From positions 1 through 64,000 of the forward strand of contig JASAND010015508.1 in the NCBI GenBank assembly GCA_030248195.1: 64,000 bases of DNA. Reading direction: 5' to 3'. Position numbers and translations under genes: made by a program. The stretch comes from Trissonchulus latispiculum. Taxonomy: Eukaryota > Nematoda > Enoplea > Enoplida > Ironidae. The notes below the pieces were generated by a model. The model was not told the DNA's origin. It made no database searches and was given only the letters and a program-made list of their open reading frames with translations. This document shows, in pieces, positions 51,701 through 59,815 of this stretch; the stretch's first letter is position 1; each line of letters begins with the position of its first letter.

Positions 51701-54700
51701 TAGATTTCCTATGAATGGTAGTAATATCAGCAAAAACATTATTTGTAATACTGTCATATGTCAAGTCGCCCGATTTGTCAAAATCTGTGATCTACTGGAT
51801 GACTTTATTGCTGGTCTTGATAAGCTTAAGAATATGTTAGTGCTAAGAGGATACTCCAAAAAATTTTGCAAGTACATTCTTAGATGCAGTATTGTTTCTA
51901 ATACTGATATCAAGGATAAATATGGCTCCACCCCAGACGTTGTACATAAACTATATAAAAGCATTTCTTGAAATTTAGTATGTTTTGTTTTCTTCTTGTT
52001 GTTGTATACTGTTATGGTTATTGCTATTGTTATTGTTATTATTTATGCTTTTCTTATTGCAGGTAACTCGGGCGTATGCCCACTGTAACTTGGCCTTTGG
52101 CCACTGTAACTTGGGCTTTGCCCACTGTAACTTTCGGGCTTTACTCGCCCAGCAATTTTTCTATTTTTATGCTTTTTAGGGAATTTCCCTGTAACATAGG
52201 GCACATCGCCCAATACAATGTCTCTTTAAATTTACGGTCCATCGTACCTTTTATTCTTAATTCTCCTCTTGCTTATGCTATAAAACTGTCAATTCTTAAA
52301 TCGTACATATTTAGCAAGAGATAATTCTACGAATGTATGATTGGTAGGATTAGACTCATATGACTCTGGTTCCTACATATGTAGGAGCTGGCCCAACCAG
52401 TACATATTCCCATTTGATATAATTATATCAACCAAAAAGTACTGGATCTCTCTGATGATGAGCATATGGGTCCTAATCCCGCCCTGGTCTATTTTTGTAG
52501 ACCACATTCAAATTTTCACACTTTCAATTAGTCAGGGTCTGAGGGATTAGGGCCGAAAGACTTTGACCAATTGTTAAGTTTTCATCGTCACTAAAATCCC
52601 AGATGTGCATTAGGCACTTAGATTGTATATATATGTCTGTAATGTTTGAGCTGTATCAAAATTCTTTTAGTTCATAAAATGCTTATAAAATTCACTTTTC
52701 ACTTGAATTACTGTTCAACTTTGAAGTTATTTTAAGGATGTTTATTTTTCATTTTTGAAAATTTTTAAATTGTATGATATTTTACTTAATGGTATTGTTA
52801 CATCACATCGCATTACATAAGATAGCACTTTCTGTTTTACTTATTTTTCACCAGGAGTATGCACTTGTTTTGGCAAATTAAATTATGCTCAAGTATATAT
52901 ACGATTGCATCGGGTGTTTCTGGATTCTATGAGACTCAGCTAAGTTCTTAATTGTTGTATTTTCCCTATGTTTATTCCCTCACTATGTATCCCTGTAACT
53001 TTGCTAACTTCGTTCTATTCTGCAAGCTGGTATAGGAAACGAAATTGTTTGTTTATAGGGGGGGGCGGTACCTCAAAGTGGGGGGGAATTTGTGAGAAAA
53101 AAAAAAAAGGGAGGAAAATGGGGGTGGGTTTGGTGGGTAAGTATAGTTATACAAAGTAAATTTTTTGTGGGGGGTTTTCTAACCAAATTGCTATATACAA
53201 AAATTTGGAAATCCACTTAGACATTTGCTGCCATCCCGGGCGATGTGCGCTAAGGTTTACTGAAGTTCGCGAATAAATTAGCTTAGTTATCTAATATTTT
53301 AGTGATGTTCGCAAAAATATCTGCAAACTTCGCTAAACTCAGCGAATTTCGTGATGGCAGCAAATCTTTTGTCTAAATTACGTAGTTAGATTTGAAATTT
53401 TTGTCAGTTTCGGGTTGGAGAAACCCCTCAAATTTGCTAGCCAAAAATTTAGCGAAATGTCGCTAAGTTTTGCGGTGTTTTTGAAAGTCGCAAAAATTTA
53501 GCTTTGTTTTGAGCTATACTCTAGACTGCATCATAACAAACCTGGAACATTTCCAAAATCTCTAAAAATTCTGAAGTCCGTATCAGACGGAATCAGATTA
53601 GCCTGAAACACTTCCTGTGCCATGACAGATGTGTGCGGATAGGGTGCATGTGTAATATAAGTTTCCATCAACCAAGGATTACCGGGCCCTACAAAAAAGT
53701 AAAGTATTTAGACCAAAAAAGAACACAAAAACTATATACAAAATTGCGATATGCAGGCGCCATATGCAATTTGCTGAAGCTCTCAATCCAAATTTAGCAC
53801 TAGCAGCATTAGTTTAGTGAAGATGAAAAAAATTAAGATGGAAATGCTTAAATGCATTTACTAACGTACGTAAAAAGCAACACTAAACATACCAGCCTGG
53901 AAAAGTATTTCCCGGCCACCAGCACCAGCCGCTTCAATATTAATGAACGTGCGCACAGTATGACGCCAAGGGTGCTTAGTAATAAAGCCATGAGAAGCCT
54001 AAACAACGGAATACAGTAATATTCATTCTTCAGGATGGCTTCGTAGATGATCAATCAGGTAATTAACAGGGTATTTTTACAGGGGGGGCTGGGCGCCCCC
54101 GAAATTGACCTTCCCCCCGGGATTTTGGTCTTCCCCCTTAATGAGGTCTACATTTTTCCAAAAATGGTCAAATTTTCAAAAATTTCCCGGCTTCGCCGGA
54201 GATTTTTTCGTACAACAAATGGCTATTTTTACCTTATCATAATAATCACATAATCCTGGCATTTTTGAGAACTTTTTGTGATTCACCATGCAAAATACGC
54301 CAAAAAATACCATTTTTGGCTCATTTTTGCAAAAAATCCCCCCGGGAAGCCCCCCCCTGGAAAAAATCCCTAAGAAATACCCTGATTAATGCATGGCAGA
54401 CCAGGATTCGGCTAAGCCACCAGCCAGCCACTAAAGCCACCACAGAAACAAGAAACCGCTGAACAGGGATTTAACTCTAACGGTTACAGTTTCTTTAGGA
54501 ATGACGCCTCTTCACACATTTCCGTTAGAATCGATTATATATCACGGAAAAAATTGGAAATATATACGTAAGTAACAAAAATCTTAGCTCTAAATAAATC
54601 AAACCGTGACAGAGTTAATCAGGTTAAAATCTGGTAAACTTAAAATTATCTATCTTCGTAATCACGTAGAGACAAAAAGCTAGTATATAAACTTTTCAAT

Positions 54701-57303
54701 TTTCAAAATTTTCTCTGGCTTTCCCAAATGTTTACCTAGGTCTTTTTTGTATGCTTTGCTTTTAGCGAATAAATTTAAGCTGAAATTTTTTCAATTTTTA
54801 GTTCAACAGCAAAAATATTGTTTCTAAGCATTTTCCAAACAAATTTTGTCTGCCACCCAGAAATCGGTGCCATGCCAACCTCCAATCGGGGACGTACGTA
54901 AATGTGACCTCTCGAGAATACCTTCATCCCTGCTTCAGGGACAAGGGGCGCCGGTGCTCATTCTCAGATACACAGCCGTAGAGCCAGGAGTGTCACCTCA
55001 AATGATGACCGCATCCGTGGAAGAGGATCCGACCCTTCAAGACAATATATACATTTATATACACGGACTCCTGTTACCTTCCCACAACAGTGGAAACCAT
55101 TTCCCTTCCAATTAGGGATAGCTGGGTTGGCTGGCTAGAGACCACGGCGAACCGATATGTGCTTAGTCCTATGTGGGTCAAGGGGATTTGTGAAGGCCTT
55201 GTCTGTGGCAGTGGGGATTTGAACCTCGGACTATCGGATGCTAAGTCGAACGCCTTAACCAGTCAGCCGTCACGGCACATTCCCTCCAACCGGGGAGGAC
55301 AACCTCCAATACTTTCCCTTCAAAACTTTTGGCGAGAAAACGGTCAGCTAAATAGGTCAGGAATTCCTCAAAATTCAAAAACGTAGTATCACTCTCTGCC
55401 AAAGTTTTCCAACATGAGTTCTCGCTCAAATTTGGTAAAATCGGAGTTCGGCAGTTTTTAAGCTCCCACCTCCCGGTAGCTGCGATGTACTTATGTCATT
55501 CAGTACAAGCAAGAAGTACGTATATAACCTGCAAAAAGTTTTCTTCTGCACCGTTAAACAGGAATATAATATCGTGCATCAACGGTGTATCAGATTCAAT
55601 CAAGTTACGCAATAGTTCAAGAAGCACACAGCAGCTGACTCCATCATCGCTAGCACCTACATCAAAGCCGAAACAAATCACAACCAACATCACCATTTAA
55701 ATAATGCCAAGCTCAAGCTTACAAAAAGCGCAAAGACACTGTGACAAAGCTTTCTGGCAACTTTAAGGGGTATGACAGATAAACTATTCTCTTCGCCAAC
55801 AAATCTAATAAACGAACTGTTAGTAAGACATAAGGTCTGAAACCCCTGACTCCCAAGGCCGCACCCAGGGGGGTTCAAGGGGTCTAGACCCCCCTTTTGG
55901 GATGACAAAATGGAAAATTTTTGCTATTTTTATGGCAAAAAACAGCTATTTGTAAAAACTTTTTGCGCCGTCAGCGCGATAATTTACTTTTAGCTGGAAG
56001 TTAACGTCCAATGTATATACTGTTTTTGGGAAAAACGCAAAACTTTTCCAACATCCTGGGGTGGATCCCCCCAGACCCCCCCCTTACATTTTACCTTTTC
56101 AACCCTTTTCAAAATAAACCCAGACCCCCCGCTTTTCAAAATCCTGGCTGCTGGCCTGCTGACTCCAGTATATAACATATAACGTATATACATATCCCAG
56201 GGGCAGAACGGGGGGGGGGGCGCCCCCTCTCCCGTCGCGATTCGAATATAGAAAAAATTGAGGAGAAAAATAAAGAAAAGGGAAAAACCATAAATTTTCG
56301 CGCCGCCGGCGAGAATTTTATGATTTTGGGGAAAAATTACTTTGCCTAAAAATGTGTAGTATTTTTCTTCCTATATTATTTCATAAATTTCTCAGTTCTT
56401 CAAAATGGAAAGAATTAAGGATCCGAAGAAAGACGATTTTATTACAAAAACAAAAAATTTCTTCAACTTCTGGGGGCTCCGGCCCCCAGACCCCCGCTGA
56501 AACAATTTTACCGCCACCCCTTCACCAATCCTGATGATATGATATGATACGATATGATATACGTATATACGTATGTACGTACATATATACATATATATAG
56601 TGCAAAAGTAATCTAAACGTAAAATTTGTGCATGCCAAACAACAGGGCATCGAGATTTGTTTTACACAATAAAAAGAGCGTATATATACGTATATGTACC
56701 AGGACTATCAGGCACCGAATCAAAATGGCAATTCAGCAAAAGACTGTGACGAGCAGCAGAACCATCGTTGTTATGAGAAGGGCTGGCCTGTCCATTCAGT
56801 CGTGCCAAAATGTTCGTGACATTTCGATAGCACAAGGCTACCGGCATGAAAAATTGCATATTAAAGCAGCCGGTTGGCCGTTGTATGTCAATATCAATGC
56901 TGCTACCATGAGACTGCGCCAACTCGGACAGGGCTGAGATCTCCCTCATCAAATAATCCTTTGCCAATACCTCTGTGGCATATCCTCCTGATATTCGAGG
57001 ACCAAGATCAGTCAAGGTTCGAAGGCAGGATCGTGCCCGCGCTTCAGAAAAGGGTCTCTCTTTGGAGCTTGTGGTCTCAGTTGCTGGCTCAGGCATGTAA
57101 CTATCAAGACAGTGACAGATGTAGTACATTCCAGCAACGTAAAATGTTAGTAGCCACCAGGAATAAAAACTGTATCGTTGATTTTGTGATGCCGGCGATG
57201 ACCAAACAGTATCACTGTCTGCATTTTTACCATTGCTGGCTCCGCTGTCGCCATTCAGCTGAGCGAAGGGTGCATCTGAAACAAAACAACTTGGCCTATA
57301 CAT
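36769..57303 (-). CDS. ERMP1: Endoplasmic reticulum metallopeptidase 1 (M28 family)
   Basis: Fourteen exons join in phase: 57303-56700, 55656-55529, 53998-53893, 53688-53542, 48456-48364, 46637-46416, 42033-41795, 41458-41272, 40134-39938, 39692-39537, 38370-38162, 37844-37720, 37490-37330 and 36993-36769, giving about 932 residues (usual family length ~900). A first membrane span (about 45-65) precedes the luminal M28 peptidase. All zinc-site motifs are present: [23 protein letters not shown] and [19 protein letters not shown] opens the multi-span membrane half, followed by a luminal C-terminal domain ([16 protein letters not shown]). The family consists of ER-membrane aminopeptidase-like zinc proteases. 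The start is provisional: the ATG at 57303 is in frame, but an upstream exon joining at 57275 (TTTCAG acceptor) is equally possible. At least seven repeats lie in its introns. Confidence 0.92.
38707..39412. mobile_element. Inverted-repeat element in an ERMP1 intron
   Basis: AAAAATGTGTGTACAAACTT at the left (about 38707) is matched by its reverse complement at about 39388-39411. The interior is low-complexity with the GGCGAAGCCGG hairpin motif at 38931. The terminus is related to that of the element at 40177-41030. Confidence 0.5.
40177..41030. mobile_element. Tc1/mariner-like MITE in an ERMP1 intron
   Basis: Both ends carry the ~45-base inverted repeat that begins CTAAAGTCTGACACAAAAAT; the left starts at about 40178 and the right ends at about 41029. 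Each is bounded by TA, which suggests, but does not prove, TA-target insertion. A second, internal palindrome spans about 40850-40930 (GCAGTGTAAACTAAGC and its complement). No transposase is seen. Confidence 0.6.
42216..42984. mobile_element. Foldback element with ~190-bp inverted repeats
   Basis: Arms 42216-42405 and 42795-42984 are near-identical inverted copies (outer AACAAGAACCAAAAATGCTC). Each arm carries an internal hairpin, ATGAGCCT..AGGCTCAT. The loop is about 390 bases with no coding capacity. It lies in ERMP1 intron 6. No target duplication was found. Confidence 0.7.
42985..44180. other. Intron sequence with a perfect 18-bp palindrome
   Basis: GCCTACAACGTTGTAGGC near 43140-43157 is a perfect palindrome. 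The next ~300 bases are GC-richer (GTCCCGGA and GGACTACG repeated) and hold the longest open frame here (43270-43731), which has no recognisable motif. Confidence 0.4.
44230..46000. repeat. Repeat family copy A: 146-bp and 161-bp tandem arrays with a terminal hairpin
   Basis: Five tandem units of about 146 bases (44230-44905; CCCACCCCACCACAGCAC, GTTGCTCAGCTCACTTAGGG) are followed by three units of about 161 bases (about 44935-45330; AACCAGCCCAGCAAAATGGG, GAGCTGGGCGCACCAGAAAA). The unit ends near 45998 in a hairpin, ATAGGGGTCGC/GCGACCCCTAT. The same order of parts occurs at 58735-59811. The parallel open frames on both strands arise from the repeat periods. Confidence 0.8.
46901..47260. repeat. 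G/C-run low-complexity repeat with CCGG hairpin
   Basis: A G10 run, C-rich tracts and the hairpin CGGCATCGCCGG (47044-47055) lie in AT-rich sequence, as in the copies at 17020-17400, 54080-54380 and 55860-56540. Confidence 0.5.
47539..48187. mobile_element. Inverted-repeat element in ERMP1 intron 5
   Basis: GTTATTTGGTGGTATTTTGA at 47539 and the following ~90 bases are matched inverted at about 48106-48187. The ~470 bases between show no coding capacity. Confidence 0.55.
48797..49372 (+). pseudogene. GIY-YIG endonuclease domain of the Penelope-like element
   Basis: The open frame begins after a stop at 48794 and has no ATG before 49148, so the N-terminus is missing or starts elsewhere. A Ser-rich leader (about 30 residues) precedes [10 protein letters not shown] and then [20 protein letters not shown], in which VVYLI and QYVGET are the GIY and YIG strands and paired CxxC motifs could bind zinc. 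RRLSEH supplies the conserved Arg, and CEAYWI the likely catalytic Glu. The final GLN-type motif lies just past a one-base frame change at the stop (49370-49372). Confidence 0.85.
49590..49945. repeat. Poly-T run and GC-rich island interrupting the element
   Basis: A run of about 22 T (49597-49619) is followed by ~320 bases that are far richer in G and C than the flanking retroelement, with homopolymers (CCCCCCCC near 49931). The linker frame stops being element-like at the T run and resumes in a different frame at about 49945. Insertion, gene conversion or an assembly/polishing fault are all possible. Confidence 0.6.
50574..51971 (+). pseudogene. Reverse transcriptase of the Penelope-like element
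   Basis: The frame starts just after an in-frame stop (50562) with no ATG nearby; it continues the linker frame that ends at 50590, so a one-base change separates them. Motifs run in order: [42 protein letters not shown] (motif A), [14 protein letters not shown] (motif B), VGRYIDDM (motif C, catalytic D-D), ADVLD and [10 protein letters not shown]. The thumb-like C-terminal part ends in [12 protein letters not shown]. All catalytic aspartates are kept, so the enzyme itself looks recently functional. Confidence 0.9.
52070..52150 (+). repeat. Four tandem mini-hairpins after the RT
   Basis: Units GGGC-GTAT-GCCC (52070-52081), GGCC-TTT-GGCC (52092-52102), GGGC-TTT-GCCC (52113-52123) and GGGC-TTTACTC-GCCC (52136-52150) are separated by ACTGTAACTT. 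The stems differ by paired changes. They begin about 100 bases after the RT stop. Confidence 0.75.
52345..52560. repeat. Cluster of nested palindromes
   Basis: Contains perfect palindromes TCCTACATATGTAGGA (52371-52386) and TTGATATAATTATATCAA (about 52414-52431), inside a pair CCAGTAC/GTACTGG. This is enclosed by GGATTAG..CTCATATG (52347) against CATATGGGTCCTAATCC (52463). The latter arm can instead pair with GGGATTAGGGCC at 52542-52553, with GGTCTA/TAGACC inside. May be the tail of the retroelement or a separate element. Confidence 0.55.
53040..53160. repeat. G-run low-complexity repeat
   Basis: Runs of 7-8 G and 12 A within 100 bases. No coding capacity. Confidence 0.4.
54060..54390. repeat. 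G/C-run repeat with CCGGCTTCGCCGG hairpin
   Basis: Opens with GGGGGGG and closes with CCCCCCCTGG, an inverted relation. The hairpin at 54187-54199 lies in AT-rich sequence. It lies in ERMP1 intron 2. Confidence 0.5.
54920..55275 (-). repeat. tRNA-derived SINE-like copy
   Basis: On the minus strand the head (55273-55202) has GGCTGACTGGTTAAGG (A-box) and GGTTCAAATCCCC (B-box). Its acceptor-like ends mostly pair and the anticodon-like loop is CTTAGCA, resembling a Ser/Leu tRNA. Mismatches in the anticodon and T stems rule out a working tRNA. The body matches 35050-35250. Confidence 0.65.
55850..56600. repeat. G/C-run low-complexity repeats
   Basis: Two or more copies of sequence with CCCCCC and GGGGGG tracts and GCGCCGCCGGCGAG-like hairpins, ending in a GATATGATA/GTATATAC simple repeat at 56535-56600. 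Confidence 0.5.
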
Positions 57304-57391
57304 TATATACGGTATTGTACATGATAATATATATATATAAAGCCTACGGATCTTGTAAATATTACAAGAATAAAATATTTTGAATGCGAGG

Positions 57392-57822
57392 TCAGGGGCC
57401 CGTTGCATAAAAGTGATTAGTTGATTAGTGATTAGTTGATTAGTGTAGCGGTTTTCCGAGCAAAACTTTTGCAGCAGTTCACCATTTTTGGAGTTTTCGG
57501 TACCATATCGTAGCTGTTGAAGTACTTTATCCTGAAATGATGAAGTGTTTAATTTATGCTCACTGACTCATTCAGTCAAAGGAAAACTATGTATGCAGTC
57601 AATCTTAATTTCATTAGTTTTTACGCCGACATCAGTCCAATTTAAGTTGTAAATTAATTTAGACTTTTTAATTTCATTAGAACGCTCAAGGCGCTTCCAA
57701 ATGACATATAAATTATTGTCGTAGCCCATTCGTATCTTTGATTATCCTCGAAAAACTGCTACACTAATCAACTAATCACTAATCACTAATCAACTAATCA
57801 CTTTTATGCAACGGGCATCAGG
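57392..57822. mobile_element. MITE next to the ERMP1 5' end
   Basis: The 421-bp element (57397-57817) has inverted ends GGCCCGTTGCATAAAAGTGA and the complement of the same, each continued by a tandem GATTAGTTGATTAGT array. TCAGG occurs on both sides (57392-57396, 57818-57822), a possible target duplication. The terminus recurs near 26875. Confidence 0.7.
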
Positions 57823-58734
57823 ATTCGAACCTCGTAACATTTAGGATCTATTCCACCCTAGGCAAAGGCGGAGCCGATGGAAGGGCCCGGATCCGTGGCA
57901 TATATGCCGTATTGATTTGCCTGAACAAGTGTGACCAACATAACACGAAACCAACATAATCCAATGCCCGTCACTAAACTGAACATAAATTATTTCATAC
58001 TTTGCAACTTTCTTTCCCGAGCGGCAATTCTCAGAGGCTTTCTGGATCGAATTGCTGAAGTGTCCATCAAAAGACGCAACCTTAACACAATAACCTGGCC
58101 GTAACAAATATATCTATACGATATATGTACACATACGCAGACAATATATACATATTTCATCGACTCTTCCGCTTCCCCCTCCCCCATAATAGCTTCACCT
58201 GAAATTTTGGTTGGGGAGATTTTGGAAATTTGGTGGTCCATCCCCTATGTTATAAATGTAATGGGGTTACCCCCCAGAACCGACCCCAAAATTGGGCCTC
58301 AGAATTAAATCCGAAAAGACATAAAACGCACAATTTTCTTTATTTTACCGGTTTTTTCGTCAAAATAAGGCTTGGTTTTATCGTTTAGGCGTTTTTACAC
58401 GGTTTTAAAAAATCAAGCTAAAATTTGAGCTAAGCCTAAGCCTAAGCCTAAGCCTATTTTTAAAAATGACCATTTGTCGGGAAAATTTAGCTAACTTTTA
58501 ACACCAAAATGTGCTGGCCGCTGGGGAGGATTCAGGGGCACAGTAGCCAAAAGCTGAGAATGGGCAAGCCACATCTGGAGGATTAAAGCGGTCAAAAAAA
58601 CTTGGGGTAATATATATATATACAAGTAACAAAAATGCTCCGCACAAAAGGGGATAATATGTGTGTTGGGCCTATGTCTATCCTTTAAATTCCGATTGAG
58701 AAAGGCATAAAACCGACACCGCAACAGTTGGTCA
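57823..58734. other. No gene recognised
   Basis: Upstream of ERMP1. Contains a CCTAAG hexamer array (about 58434-58456) and G/C-run repeat around 58180-58300. A missing first ERMP1 exon could be here, but no convincing one is seen. Confidence 0.4.
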
Positions 58735-59815
58735 GCTCACTTAGGGCTTTTAGTTGGTACCAAATTTTACCACTTTTGAAAAATTTTATTTTTGATCCAA
58801 AATCGCCTAAGTCCCCACCCCACCCCACCACAGCACTCTACAGCCACTTTGGGTATGCAGTTCTATGACAAAAGTTGCTCAGCTCACTTAGGGCTTTCCA
58901 TTGATATCAAATTTTACCACTTTTGAAAAAATTTTATTTTTGACCATTTGACCCTCCCACCCGACTGACCCTTCAAACGGCAAAGTAGAACCAGCCCAGC
59001 AAAATAGGTACGTCGGACGGCAAAACGAAAACCGGGAATGAGCTGGGCACACCAGAAAACCCCTATAGACAAAGTTTTGAGAGGCCAGGTAGAGCCTACT
59101 ATGGACCTCCAGGAAGCGGTTTCCGACTTGACTCTTCCGACAGCAAAGTAGAACCAGCCCAGCAAGATGGGTGGTTCTGACGGTAAAACTGACTGCGGGA
59201 ATCGATTCTCCAAGCCAGAAAACCATTGTATAGAAGATTTGAGCTTTCAAAGTTAAATAGATGGCGAGAAATTTCGAGTTTTCATTTTTCGAATTTTCGC
59301 CATCTTTGGCGTGCCACTGTGGCCGCTAGGGAAGTGATAGAGAAACGCAACCTGGACCGTTAGTTAGCTCAATATATGTAATTTCTGAATATAAAAAGAA
59401 ATCAGCTCCAGCTCGTAAAGTTCGACCTGAGCGACGACCACAAAAATGGTCACTTTTCGCTATGAGCCGACTTTGCGGCGCCACTGCCGCAAAAAGTGGT
59501 GATTCTTAAATTCTTTAGAGGGTACTACTAGACCCCATAGCCCTTTAGGTTGGCCCACCGCTGCAGATCATGTGAAAGCGGCGAACATTATATATGTATA
59601 TACAATACAACCATCAAATAGGAGAAACCGGAAAAAAACATCGCCGCCATAACCGGTCCGGGGCGCAACTTTTTAACGGTAAGTGATACGGGGCTGAAAC
59701 TTCACAGACACACTAAACTCGATGTGCTCTACAACTTGCGCATGAAATCTGCGCAGGATCTGCAGCCACTTTTCACACATATTATAGGGGTCGCTGCCAC
59801 GACCCCTATGATACC
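58735..59815. repeat. Repeat family copy B with terminal hairpin
   Basis: Same order of parts as 44230-46000 but with about two units of the 146-bp repeat and two of the 161-bp repeat (58983 and 59144). It ends in ATAGGGGTCG/CGACCCCTAT near 59785-59810. After CCCCTATGATA the two copies diverge at once, which marks a common boundary. Confidence 0.8.

Larger units (their letters stand above)
48797..52150 (+). mobile_element. Penelope-like retroelement with upstream GIY-YIG endonuclease
   Basis: A GIY-YIG endonuclease frame (48797-49372) lies upstream of a linker (49380-49590 and 49945-50590) and a reverse transcriptase (50574-51971), all on the plus strand. This order is the reverse of canonical Penelope elements and matches the permuted Naiad/Chlamys-type clade. 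The linker carries [10 protein letters not shown] and LTYGPKYRF, the pattern upstream of the RT in this clade. Frames change between 49365 and 49380, across a GC-rich island (49597-49940) and near 50562-50590, so this copy is probably inactive. It sits antisense in ERMP1 intron 4. The 5' end is not defined; the 3' end may lie beyond the hairpin block at 52070-52150. Confidence 0.88.

Noticed and set aside
52452..52558. Full hammerhead ribozyme
   Set aside because: CTGATGA and CGAAA flank a stem, but several unpaired bases separate CTGATGA from the stem and no stem III with a cleavage triplet is visible. Kept only as a weak possibility under findings.
55202..55273. Functional tRNA-Leu/Ser gene on the minus strand
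   Set aside because: A and B boxes are good, but mismatches in the anticodon and T stems and the attached repeat body point to a SINE.
57303..57408. ERMP1 start at the ATG at 57408
   Set aside because: That ATG lies within the terminal repeat of the MITE at 57397-57817; the in-frame ATG at 57303 or an upstream exon is more likely.
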